DNA of 64,000 bases, from the NCBI RefSeq assembly GCF_900105185.1, contig NZ_FNTJ01000001.1:2376501-2440500 (forward strand), read 5' to 3'. The stretch is from Pseudomonas saponiphila (GTDB lineage Bacteria > Pseudomonadota > Gammaproteobacteria > Pseudomonadales > Pseudomonadaceae). Positions 1 through 6,523 of the stretch are shown one piece after another. The translations under genes and the position numbers were made by a program. How positions within the stretch are numbered: position 1 is the stretch's first letter; each line of letters opens with the position of its first letter. Under the pieces are notes generated by a model. The model was not told the DNA's origin. It saw only the letters and a list, made by a program, of their open reading frames with translations, and searched no databases.

Positions 1-624
1 CCTGCACCAGGGGTAGTGCAGCAGATTCACCAGGGTAATGCAGCAGGTTCACCCCCTAGTGAATCTCCTGCACCAGAGGGTAGTGCAGGAGCTGCACCCA
101 GAACCAGTCACTCTTCTGAACCAGTCAATGAACCGGTCACTGAACCAATTGCGCCCCAGGCTGCCGCCAAGGCCGCGATGGGGCAGGTCGTTCCATTCGC
201 TACCCAGCAGCCGCGCTGTGAAATCCCGGCCGATATGCCGGGCCCCAAGGACCAGTCCTGCAAGACCTTCAAGGCCTGGGCCAACTATGCCATGGCCTAC
301 CGCAAACGCCACGGTGCATGGCCAGTGTGGAACGCCAAGGTCGCCGGGCAGCTGGGCCAGGTCATCGACCGCCTTGGCATTGACGTCGCACACCACGTCG
401 CCGCGTATTTCCTGACCATCAACGACGCCAGGGTTGTTTCGAACATGCACAGCATCGGTGACCTGTTGGCTAAGGCCGAGGCGTACCACACCCAATGGGC
501 CACCAATCGTCAGATGAACGGGACCACGGCTCGGCAGATCGAGCAGACCCAAACCAACTTCAGCGCCGCCGAGCAGGCCCTCGAAGCGCTTCGAGCCAGG
601 AGAGCCGCAACTCATGCTGAATGA
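1..624 (+). CDS. Phage replication protein, C-terminal part (cut by window edge)
   Basis: The frame is open from base 1, so only the last 207 residues are visible and the true start lies outside the window. The visible part begins with a Pro/Ser/Glu-rich linker (residues about 1-60) encoded by short DNA repeats. A compact helical domain follows (residues about 75-165, rich in Trp, Tyr and His). Its place, directly before a replication-module gene, DUF1367 and NinG, matches the O-like replication initiator of Pseudomonas lambdoid phages; the N-terminal DNA-binding half would be upstream. The repeats inside the gene recall lambda, whose origin lies within O. Function rests on position and repeats, not on a visible catalytic motif. 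Confidence 0.6.
   Translation, partial: PAPGVVQQIHQGNAAGSPPSESPAPEGSAGAAPRTSHSSEPVNEPVTEPIAPQAAAKAAMGQVVPFATQQPRCEIPADMPGPKDQSCKTFKAWANYAMAYRKRHGAWPVWNAKVAGQLGQVIDRLGIDVAHHVAAYFLTINDARVVSNMHSIGDLLAKAEAYHTQWATNRQMNGTTARQIEQTQTNFSAAEQALEALRARRAATHAE
3..91. repeat. Iteron-like repeats inside the replication gene
   Basis: Three imperfect copies of a roughly 21-base unit start near 3, 26 and 69 (core CACCAGGGGTAGTGCAG and variants). The first and third are themselves dyads, with CTGCAC arms facing GTGCAG. A second repeat family follows at 117-150 with three TGAACC units, two of them in phase as 12-mers. In-frame repeats inside a replication-initiator gene are how lambda-type origins are built, so this may be part of the phage origin. 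Simple protein-level repetition of a linker is the alternative. Confidence 0.4.
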
Positions 625-1399
625 CGCACAGCAAGACCAATTGCTCTTGTCCCTGTTTGCCACTGCCGAGGTTATGGGGCAGCAGCTCACCCAGGCTGCA
701 GCACTGTTGATGGTCGAGGACCTGCGCGAATACACCGAGCCTGTGCTTACCGCGGCGCTTCGCAGCTGCCGTATCGAAGGTGGCCGACTCACGGTTGCAA
801 CGATCCTGAAGCATGCCCAGTCGGCAGATGGGCGCCCGGGAAAGGATGAGGCCTGGTCAATCGCCCTTACCGCTGCCGATGAGATCGAGACTGTGGTGAT
901 TACTTCGGAGATTCAACAGGCCATGACCGCCGCAACGCCCATCCTCAGGTTGGGCGACAAGGTGGGGGCTCGCATGGCCTTCATTGACGCATACGCGCGC
1001 CTGGTGAAGACCGCCCGAGCTGAAGCGGCCCCTGTGTCCTGGTCCGTGTCACTGGGTTTCGATCCAGGTCGCCGGGTTCTCGCTATCGAGTCTGCGGTCC
1101 GGATGCAGTTGATTACTCAGCAGGCCGGCACCCAGTACTTGGCCGACTTGCGCATCGCGCCGATCACCTCTGACGGCCAGGCCATAGCCGGTCTGCTCAC
1201 TGGTTCCCCAGTTGAAGCATCACCCAGCCTGCGCAAGAAGATCGCCGAGGTTCGCGAGATTGTCGACGCGGCCAAGGCTCGGAATGAGCGCCTGCGCCTC
1301 AAGAAGGCCCAGGCGGCGCGAGTCGACATTTATCTGCGCAAGCGCAAGGCTCGAAAGGCCATCGCTGCCGCTCAATGCAAGGAGGCCAACCATGGCTGA
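614..1399 (+). CDS. Replication-module protein, possible helicase-loader type
   Basis: A 261-aa soluble protein overlapping the preceding replication gene by 11 bases. The first 75 residues are helical and end in a short Gly-Arg-Pro-Gly-x-Asp-Glu-Ala-Trp motif (residues about 72-81), as in loader or inhibitor proteins that bind replicative helicases. The C-terminal 60 residues are Lys/Arg-rich and may bind nucleic acid. No Walker motif is visible, so it is not a DnaC-type ATPase. Its position matches gene P of lambda. I do not recognise the family with confidence; the loader role is inference from position. Confidence 0.55.
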   Translation: MLNDAQQDQLLLSLFATAEVMGQQLTQAAALLMVEDLREYTEPVLTAALRSCRIEGGRLTVATILKHAQSADGRPGKDEAWSIALTAADEIETVVITSEIQQAMTAATPILRLGDKVGARMAFIDAYARLVKTARAEAAPVSWSVSLGFDPGRRVLAIESAVRMQLITQQAGTQYLADLRIAPITSDGQAIAGLLTGSPVEASPSLRKKIAEVREIVDAAKARNERLRLKKAQAARVDIYLRKRKARKAIAAAQCKEANHG

Positions 1400-1979
1400 A
1401 CTCGCCCTTATTCGCACCGCCCAGGGCCTGGTACCGGCCACAGAGGCAGACCGTGAAACCATTCAGTGCTGGAAGGCTGGCCAGGTCATTCACGGCAAGT
1501 TCACCAAGATGAGGAACGCTCGATTCCACGGCAAGTTCTTCGCCATGCTGGATCTGGCCTGGGAATACTGGGAGCCGGTTGGCGGCCTGATCCCGCGCCA
1601 GGAGATGCGCGGCATCCGCGGCCTGGCCAAGTTCTTCGAAGCGCAAAACGGCAGGCCAGGACAGCTATCGAATGCGGTGGATGCCTACATCGCCGGGCTT
1701 GAGCAGGCCCGCGCCGAACGCTTCCCCTCAGTCGACAAATCCCGCGAAGCCTTTCGTGAGTGGGTGACCATCGAGGCCGGCCACTTCCACCTGGTGCGTA
1801 CCCCCGACGGCGTCCGTAAAGAGGCCAGGTCCATCAGTTGGGCGAACATGGACGATACCCAGTTCGAGCCCCTGTACCGCGACGTCTTCAACGCCTGTTG
1901 GCGCCTGGTGTTGTCCGCGCACTTTGATACCGAGGGCGCCGCCCTGGCAGCAGCTGATCAGATTGGGAGCTTTGCATGA
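1392..1979 (+). CDS. DUF1367 family phage protein
   Basis: A 195-aa protein starting at ATG 1392, with AAGGAGG about 6 bases upstream and an 8-base overlap with the previous gene. The N-terminus (MAELALIRTAQGLVPATEAD), the HGKFTKMRNARFHGKFFAML stretch and the later Trp-rich and Asp-rich segments are the pattern of DUF1367, found just before ninG in many lambdoid phages. The function is unknown; proximity to NinG suggests recombination or early DNA metabolism. A longer upstream extension of the frame has no ribosome site and is not used. Confidence 0.75.
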   Translation: MAELALIRTAQGLVPATEADRETIQCWKAGQVIHGKFTKMRNARFHGKFFAMLDLAWEYWEPVGGLIPRQEMRGIRGLAKFFEAQNGRPGQLSNAVDAYIAGLEQARAERFPSVDKSREAFREWVTIEAGHFHLVRTPDGVRKEARSISWANMDDTQFEPLYRDVFNACWRLVLSAHFDTEGAALAAADQIGSFA

Positions 1980-2587
1980 AGCGCACCCCACTGCAGCGCA
2001 AAACCCCACTCACGTCCGTAGGCAAGCGTCGCAAGCGCTGTCCATCTTGCCGGGCGATGTTCACGCCTGCGCGCGCCTTCCAGGCTGTATGTGGGGAGAT
2101 CGAGTGCGCCATCGCTCATGGCCAGTCGGAGAGGGGGCGGGCAAGCGCCCGGAAAGCCCTGGCTGATGTTGAGCGCCGGGAGGTCAAAGTCCGCAAGGAG
2201 GAGCTGAAGAGTAGGGCGGACCACCTCCGGGAAGCCCAGGCCGTGTTCAACGAATGGGTACGCCTGCGCGACGCCGATCTGCCTTGTGTCAGCTGCGGGC
2301 GGCACCACGACGGCCAATACCACGCTGGCCACTATCGCACCGTAGGTGCGAACCCAGAAATTCGCTTCGAGCCTTTGAACGTCTGGAAGCAGTGCGCCCC
2401 GTGCAACACGCACCTGTCCGGCAACTTGGTGAACTACCGGCTTTCGCTCCTGCTGCGAATCGGCGCCGAGAAGTTGGCCTGGCTGGAGGGGCCACATCCA
2501 GTACGCAAGTACACCATCGAAGAGGTCAAGGCCATCAAGGCCGACTACCGCGAAAAAATCAAAGAACTGAAGAGGGCTGCAGCATGA
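1976..2587 (+). CDS. ninG: NinG/Rap recombination protein
   Basis: A 203-aa protein whose start overlaps the DUF1367 stop by 4 bases (ATGA). Residues 1-20 are basic. Residues about 22-41 hold a Cys-x2-Cys pair and further Cys, then a long charged helix. Residues about 98-145 hold Cys-x2-Cys, several His and a second Cys-x2-Cys, which is the zinc or HNH-like core of the NinG family. Lambda Rap (NinG) is a structure-specific endonuclease that stimulates RecBCD-dependent phage recombination. Length and motif order match the family, so this is a secure call. Confidence 0.85.
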   Translation: MKRTPLQRKTPLTSVGKRRKRCPSCRAMFTPARAFQAVCGEIECAIAHGQSERGRASARKALADVERREVKVRKEELKSRADHLREAQAVFNEWVRLRDADLPCVSCGRHHDGQYHAGHYRTVGANPEIRFEPLNVWKQCAPCNTHLSGNLVNYRLSLLLRIGAEKLAWLEGPHPVRKYTIEEVKAIKADYREKIKELKRAAA

Positions 2588-3279
2588 TCTACCCAGGCGT
2601 TCTAAGCGCAGTTGTTTCGGCCCTCGCCGCCGAAGCTATCGACAACACCAGCAAGCAGGCATGGCAGAAACTGTACAACTCGGCCGATGAGGAGGAGGGC
2701 GGTGATCTGGCCACCCTGGTTCGCTCCCGCGGAGCAGAAACCATCGACCGTACCCAGGTGGATTGCTGGGTATCGGCCAGACTGCACCATGGACTAGAGC
2801 CTAAATACTGGAATGCGCTTATGGCCAAGTACAGCACCCACAAGGGGCGGAAGGTGCAAGCCATCTCGGCATTGCAGGCTCTGATCAGCACCCCGGCACC
2901 GAAGCTATTCCTGTTCAAGGCGACCACCGCCTGGGCCATTCCCCAGCTCAAGGGGGCGCGGCAGAAGGTGGCGACGTCCGTGTCGGTCGAGATCCCGCTT
3001 GATGCACCGGCGTGGCGCCGGGAGTCGATGGTGAAGGCGGCAGTGGCGGCCGGCCGGGCCAAGGCGAAGAAGGACGAAAGCCGATCCGCCGACATGATCG
3101 TGTTGAAAGACAGCTTCTACGACATGAACACCTGGGACAACGACGGCACGCCTGAGCGAACCAGGAGAGAGTGGAGGCAGAAGATCTTCGCGGCACTCGA
3201 TGCTTTGATTGATGAATCACTGGTCGAGGCCGGTCACATTATTCGGGATGAAGGGCTTCTTTTGAGTGATGCCGCATAA
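2584..3279 (+). CDS. Probable late-gene antiterminator (Q-position protein)
   Basis: A 231-aa soluble protein, start coupled to the ninG stop by ATGA. The middle (residues about 50-130) has the Trp-, Tyr- and Lys-rich pattern seen in Q-like proteins; the C-terminus has Asp/Asn-rich and basic helices. It lacks the zinc-finger Cys pairs of lambda Q. The main support is architecture. It is the last gene before a TTGACA promoter, a short leader and an intrinsic terminator, after which the holin and structural genes begin, which is how Q, pR' and tR' are arranged in lambda. The sequence family is uncertain. Confidence 0.5.
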   Translation: MIYPGVLSAVVSALAAEAIDNTSKQAWQKLYNSADEEEGGDLATLVRSRGAETIDRTQVDCWVSARLHHGLEPKYWNALMAKYSTHKGRKVQAISALQALISTPAPKLFLFKATTAWAIPQLKGARQKVATSVSVEIPLDAPAWRRESMVKAAVAAGRAKAKKDESRSADMIVLKDSFYDMNTWDNDGTPERTRREWRQKIFAALDALIDESLVEAGHIIRDEGLLLSDAA

Positions 3280-3294
3280 AGACGAAATAGCGTG

Positions 3295-3323
3295 TTGACA
3301 TCAATCCGCCGTTCCGCCATCAT
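3295..3323 (+). promoter_or_regulatory. Candidate late promoter (pR'-like)
   Basis: A perfect -35 hexamer TTGACA (3295-3300) is followed 17 bases later by CATCAT (3318-3323), a weak -10. A better-looking TATACA at 3326 is too far away. It sits just after the Q-position gene and about 50 bases before an intrinsic terminator, the expected place for a Q-dependent late promoter. A weak -10 would fit a pausing, antiterminator-controlled promoter. Confidence 0.45.
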
Positions 3324-3370
3324 TTTATACATCCTGTCATTCCTGCGCGTATCGAGGAGTGACAAGCAAA

Positions 3371-3397
3371 ACCCGGCCAACGTGTCGGGTTTTTTTA
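3371..3397 (+). terminator. Intrinsic terminator (tR'-like)
   Basis: The arms ACCCGGC and GTCGGGT close a short loop and are followed by a run of seven T, then ATGCCTG. It would stop transcripts from the candidate late promoter after a short leader. It shares the T-run plus TGCCTG tail seen at other junctions in this prophage. Confidence 0.65.
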
Positions 3398-3409
3398 TGC
3401 CTGAAATTC

Positions 3410-3475
3410 GCCGCCATAGCTTCAGCGGTAGAGCAGCCGCCATGTAAGCGGATGAGCTAAGTCGGTAGTGGCGCC
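3410..3475 (+). pseudogene. Degenerate tRNA-like sequence, Thr(UGU)-type, T-arm lost
   Basis: The 5' half reads as a tRNA: acceptor GCCGCCA, a D-arm beginning TAGC and containing GGTAGAGC, and an anticodon arm CCGC-CATGTAA-GCGG with anticodon TGT. A 3' acceptor TGGCGCC pairs 6 of 7 positions with the 5' acceptor. Between them only a remnant (GTCGGTAGT) stands where a variable loop plus full T-arm should be, and there is no CCA. Total length is 66, about 10 short. I read it as a phage tRNA that lost part of its T-arm. Confidence 0.4.
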
Positions 3476-3560
3476 TAGCGTAGGGTAGTGGCTTTTTGCT
3501 GGCAGGGCTTTGGGCTCTTGGATATGATCCGGCAAAGGGTCAATCACAAGGAGCTTCGAA

Positions 3561-4064
3561 GTGGCTGATGAGTCGAAACATGTCGCAAAATTCAGGGCCA
3601 ACCATCTTCAGAGCGGTGAGCAAATTGTCGCCTGGGGTGAAGGCTACATCGGCGAAATGATGGGCAAAGGGAAGGATGCTCAACACAACGGTGTATTGAT
3701 CATCACTGGTTCCAGGGCGGCTTTTTACCGGAAGGGGCTCTTTGGCGAGGTCATCGAGACTATGCCTCTGAAGGGCATCACCTCCATCGAGCGGAAGTCT
3801 TTCATGGGACACCGTTCGCTCCGCCTGCATACGTCGCATGACGCGCTTGAGTTCAAGACCTTTAAGAAGGAAAAGGAACAGGCGTTATTTGACGCAATTG
3901 AAGAGGGCCGCCACGCAGGCGCTCAGCCGGCGGCTCCAGCAGCGCCCCCGGCAGGCGGTGACGCCATGGCAGCGCTAACTAAGCTGGGTGAGCTCAAGGC
4001 TGCCGGCGTGCTGACCGAGGAAGAATTCAGCGCCAAGAAAGCGGAACTGTTGGCTCGACTCTAA
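3561..4064 (+). CDS. PH-domain and SHOCT-domain protein (phage accessory gene)
   Basis: A 167-aa protein with a GTG start at 3561 and AAGGAG 7 bases upstream. Residues about 15-110 form a bacterial pleckstrin-homology fold (alternating beta strands, GVLIITGSRAAFYRKG and similar). An Ala/Pro linker follows at about 113-130. Residues about 135-167 form a SHOCT motif (LTKLGELKAAGVLTEEEFSA), a short C-terminal helix-turn-helix often found on oligomeric or membrane-linked proteins. No membrane segment is seen. It lies between the late terminator and the holin, a common place for morons. The role is unknown. Confidence 0.75.
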   Translation: MADESKHVAKFRANHLQSGEQIVAWGEGYIGEMMGKGKDAQHNGVLIITGSRAAFYRKGLFGEVIETMPLKGITSIERKSFMGHRSLRLHTSHDALEFKTFKKEKEQALFDAIEEGRHAGAQPAAPAAPPAGGDAMAALTKLGELKAAGVLTEEEFSAKKAELLARL

Positions 4065-4090
4065 AACAGCGGCCATTTGTACCCAATAGA

Positions 4091-4115
4091 GCCTCGGCAT
4101 TTGCCGGGGCTTTTT
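4091..4115 (+). terminator. Intrinsic terminator after the PH/SHOCT gene
   Basis: GCCTCGGC and GCCGGGGC form an 8-bp stem (one G-T pair) with a 4-base loop, followed by five T. It separates the PH/SHOCT gene from the holin and would be read through by antiterminated late transcription. Confidence 0.6.
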
Positions 4116-4123
4116 CATTTTCG

Positions 4124-4140
4124 CTCCCCGAAAGGGAGGA
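4124..4140 (+). promoter_or_regulatory. Hairpin covering the holin Shine-Dalgarno
   Basis: CTCCC, loop CGAAA, then GGGAG makes a 5-bp stem whose 3' arm is the holin ribosome site (GGGAGGA at 4134-4140, 8 bases before ATG 4148). When folded it would hide the site. In lambda a comparable structure helps set the ratio of holin to antiholin; that parallel is inference. Confidence 0.45.
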
Positions 4141-4147
4141 ATCGAGT

Positions 4148-4471
4148 ATGTCCAACATGCCAGAAAAGAACCCTGACCTGTGGGCGGCAGCACTGGCATG
4201 GTTTGCTGTGCATCAGCCACAGATCTATGCAGGTGGCACGGCTGCCATTGTTGCCGTTTTCCGCGTGATCTATGGCGGTGGCAGTGGTCGCAAGATGGTG
4301 CTCGAAGCCGTCATCTGCGGCCTGATTGGCTCTAGCCTTATCCCGCTGCTTGAATACTTCACGCTCCCGGCCAACCTGGCCACCTTCGCTGGCTGCATGG
4401 TCGGCTTTGTAGGGGTGGAGAAACTGCGGGACTACTCCGATCGCTTCATGAGCCGCAAGGCCGAGGGCTGA
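4148..4471 (+). CDS. Lambda-family holin with possible dual start
   Basis: A 107-aa protein with three hydrophobic segments (about 27-42, 54-72, 78-93) and a basic C-terminus, as in lambda S. The N-terminus is M-S-N-M-P-E-K-N, close to lambda S, where M-K-M-P-E-K gives antiholin from Met1 and holin from Met3. Here Met1 (4148) and Met4 (4157) could serve the same way, though the Lys that defines the lambda antiholin is absent. Holins form inner-membrane holes that time lysis. The lysozyme and spanin genes are 30 kb away at the other end of the late region, so the lysis cassette is split. Confidence 0.8.
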   Translation: MSNMPEKNPDLWAAALAWFAVHQPQIYAGGTAAIVAVFRVIYGGGSGRKMVLEAVICGLIGSSLIPLLEYFTLPANLATFAGCMVGFVGVEKLRDYSDRFMSRKAEG

Positions 4472-4528
4472 TCCGCGCCACGTTTTCGAATGCGCCAAAT
4501 CGTGGCGCGCAACTATGAGGAGTCACCT

Positions 4529-4759
4529 GTGGACCACCAGCACAAGAAGATCACCGGCTACCGTGATCTGAGCCAGTCCGAAATCGACGGCATGAACTCG
4601 ATTAAGGCCCTGGAGGCGGATGCCGGCAAGCTGTTCAAGTGGATTGGCCAAATCGAGGGTGTCGACCCGCGGCTGCTAGCCCTGGCCAAGACCTACTTGC
4701 AGCAGGGTTTCATGTGGTTCGTGCGCTCGATCGCCAAACCCGCTGATCCTTTCAGCTGA
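4529..4759 (+). CDS. acb2: Acb2/Tad1-hairpin family protein, probable anti-CBASS cyclic-nucleotide sponge
   Basis: A 76-aa protein. I take GTG 4529 as start because GAGGAG lies 6 bases upstream; an in-frame ATG at 4490 would add 13 residues and has no such site. The N-terminal HQHKKITGYRDLSQSEID block and the C-terminal helix ending in QQGFMWFVRSIAKP follow the pattern I recall for the Acb2 family (phage PaMx33 Acb2, T4 Vs.4). Those proteins form hexamers that bind CBASS cyclic di- and trinucleotides and so block abortive infection. The two-helix hairpin fits. It is co-transcribed with the holin and overlaps the next gene. No alignment was run. Confidence 0.75.
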   Translation: MDHQHKKITGYRDLSQSEIDGMNSIKALEADAGKLFKWIGQIEGVDPRLLALAKTYLQQGFMWFVRSIAKPADPFS

Positions 4760-4947
4760 TGGGTAATGTCACGCGACTTCATCACGCGCTGCCGCTGAGC
4801 CAGGACATCAATAAAGCCCTGACCGAGCTGGATAGCGCGATCGCTAAGGCTATCGAGGATGCCAAGTCTGCCGGCCTGCCACAGGGCCTGGTCGTAGCAT
4901 TGCTTCATGGCCAGGCACACTCGCAAGCCGTGATCATGGTGAACTAA
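4759..4947 (+). CDS. Small conserved phage protein coupled to the Acb2-like gene
   Basis: A 62-aa protein whose ATG shares its first base with the stop of the Acb2-like gene (TGATG), so translation is probably coupled. It has one amphipathic Asp/Glu/Lys helix (residues about 15-38) and a C-terminal GLVVALLHGQAHSQAVIMV segment with two His. There is no signal peptide or known motif. Coupling to a probable anti-defence gene makes an accessory counter-defence or regulatory role possible, but that is only context. Confidence 0.6.
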   Translation: MGNVTRLHHALPLSQDINKALTELDSAIAKAIEDAKSAGLPQGLVVALLHGQAHSQAVIMVN

Positions 4948-5152
4948 TAGTTGTTGCTTTTTTCCAAAAACTGCTTTGCGAATGTTTAGTTGCGGCGTGC
5001 TGATGAGGTAGCATTGCACGACCAGAAAGCATAGGAGTGGACGAACCTGGCAGAACGCAGCCTGCACGACGGCACCTGTAACAACGATCACTGGGAATAA
5101 CGGCCCCGTGATTTTCACGCAGACCAATGTCAGTACATGCAAAAACCAGGTC

Positions 5153-5169
5153 GGGAGTTCAATTCTCCC
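5153..5169 (+). other. Isolated tRNA T-arm-like hairpin in a gene-poor stretch (4948-5218)
   Basis: GGGAG, loop TTCAATT, CTCCC is a perfect 5-bp stem with 7-base loop and fits the T-arm consensus GTTCRANYC. It is preceded by AGGTC like a variable loop, but I find no matching anticodon arm, D-arm or CCA end. Elsewhere in 4948-5218 I see only a short ATCAC/GTGAT dyad (about 5080-5110) and no convincing gene. Confidence 0.35.
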
Positions 5170-5218
5170 TAGCGAAAACAAAAAAACATCACCTACTAAG
5201 AGCTCTCGGAGCACAAAG

Positions 5219-5338
5219 ATGAAAAAACGAAACCGCAGCTTCAAATCGTTCCTTCGAAATGCTGCTGTGGGCGTCGTGATGTCGGGTTCGCTGCTGGGTG
5301 TAGACGGTGCACACTCCGTCCAGCCCTATGCTTTTTGA
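5219..5338 (+). CDS. Possible small secreted or membrane peptide
   Basis: A 39-aa frame starting with Met-Lys-Lys-Arg-Asn-Arg, then a moderately hydrophobic stretch (residues about 12-28) ending near Val-Asp-Gly-Ala-His-Ser, which resembles a signal peptide. GGAG lies about 9 bases upstream. The frame also extends upstream to 5108 without a better site. There is no recognisable family, and small open frames occur by chance, so this is tentative. Confidence 0.25.
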   Translation: MKKRNRSFKSFLRNAAVGVVMSGSLLGVDGAHSVQPYAF

Positions 5339-5392
5339 TTTGATTTCAATTCTTGGCTGCATCCACGCATAGCCATATCTTGAGTTCACCGG

Positions 5393-6031
5393 GTGGGGGA
5401 GATGACCATTAATAGGCCATATCCACCAATCGCGATAACTGAGCTTTCTGAATTATCCGGCTTCGGCATCCGCCTGACTCCAGCCCCCGAAGTATGGGAT
5501 TGGCTGAACTCCGAGATCCTGTCTGACACCGGTAGCATCCACAACGAAGACCATGCCCACTTACTGGATGCAGACATCCGGGTCATGTGGGCATCGTCGA
5601 GCTTCGAGAAGCAAGGCCGCACAGTCCTGGGCCAGGCCGAGCAGGTAGCGTTCCGCGCCGGAGGTTGGCAGAAAGCTCGGATGGAGCAACAGATGCGTGA
5701 ATGGTTCGGTGATGTGCCGGCCTTCATCATCACCCTGGCTGCTGACTACAGTGCTCAGTGCTCCGACGCTGAATTCTGTGCACTGATCGAGCATGAGCTG
5801 TACCACATCGCCCAGGCGACCGATAAGTACGGCCAGCCAGCCTTCACCCAAGAAGGCGCGCCCAAGCTGAAGCTGCGTGGCCATGACGTCGAAGAGTTTG
5901 TCGGTGTGGTCCGCCGCTACGGTGCGAGTCGAGAAGTGCAGGCGCTGGTAGACGCTGCAAACAATCCTGCTGAGGTGGGGAAATTGAACATATCGAGGGC
6001 CTGCGGAACCTGTCTGCTCAAGTCGGCCTGA
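5393..6031 (+). CDS. Putative phage metallopeptidase (HELYH)
   Basis: A 212-aa protein with the zinc-peptidase motif His-Glu-Leu-Tyr-His at residues 134-138 and a further conserved His/Asp segment about 30 residues later (RGHDVEEFV). This matches the putative phage metallopeptidase family that often sits just before terminase in Pseudomonas and enterobacterial phages. It could process head proteins or act on host proteins; no substrate is known. The start is uncertain: GTG 5393 or ATG 5402, with a GGGGGAG run lying immediately before the ATG. Length is usual for the family. Confidence 0.75.
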   Translation: MGEMTINRPYPPIAITELSELSGFGIRLTPAPEVWDWLNSEILSDTGSIHNEDHAHLLDADIRVMWASSSFEKQGRTVLGQAEQVAFRAGGWQKARMEQQMREWFGDVPAFIITLAADYSAQCSDAEFCALIEHELYHIAQATDKYGQPAFTQEGAPKLKLRGHDVEEFVGVVRRYGASREVQALVDAANNPAEVGKLNISRACGTCLLKSA

Positions 6032-6061
6032 TTTTGGACAGGTTTGGACGGATGAACGCCT

Positions 6062-6523
6062 ATGGCAGCCCTATCAAGTGAGGTGAAGGTCTTCGTAATT
6101 CAGGCCTTGGCCTGCTTCGATACGCCTTCCCAGGTGGTCGAGTCGGTCCAAAAGGAATTCGGCCTGTCTATCACCCGCCAGCAGATTGAATCGCATGACC
6201 CAACGAAGGTGTCCGGGAAAGGGCTCGCGGTTAAGTGGAAGCAGCTGTTCGAGGAGACCCGCAAGCGCTTCCGAGAGGACACTGCTGATATCCCAATCGC
6301 CAACCGCGCGTTTCGCCTCCGCGGCCTGGCCAGGATGGCCGAGAAGGCCGAGAGCATGCGTAACCTCGCCCTGACTGCCCAGCTTTACGAGCAGGCCGCC
6401 AAGGAGTGCGGGGATATGTACGTCAATCGTACCCGCAAGGAAGAGCCAGACGATGAGCCGCTGATCCCCACCCGCATTCAGGTCGACGTGGTGGATGCGA
6501 GGAAGCCGAATGCCGAGCCTTAA
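6062..6523 (+). CDS. Terminase small subunit (DUF2280)
   Basis: A 153-aa helical protein. The N-terminal 50 residues (VIQALACFDTPSQVVESVQK, then a helix-turn-helix-like Ile-Thr-Arg-Gln-Gln-Ile) form the DUF2280 DNA-binding part; the rest is charged coiled helix with a flexible acidic tail. It ends 14 bases inside the start region of the large terminase. Small terminases recognise the packaging site on phage DNA and regulate the motor. The family and position agree. Confidence 0.85.
   Translation: MAALSSEVKVFVIQALACFDTPSQVVESVQKEFGLSITRQQIESHDPTKVSGKGLAVKWKQLFEETRKRFREDTADIPIANRAFRLRGLARMAEKAESMRNLALTAQLYEQAAKECGDMYVNRTRKEEPDDEPLIPTRIQVDVVDARKPNAEP

Noticed and set aside
3326..3331. TATACA as -10 of the late promoter
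   Set aside because: It is 25 bases from TTGACA, beyond the usable spacer range, so the weaker CATCAT is listed.
4948..5200. A tmRNA or complete tRNA in the gene-poor stretch
   Set aside because: Only a T-arm is recognisable; no tag reading frame, acceptor pairing or CCA end could be found.
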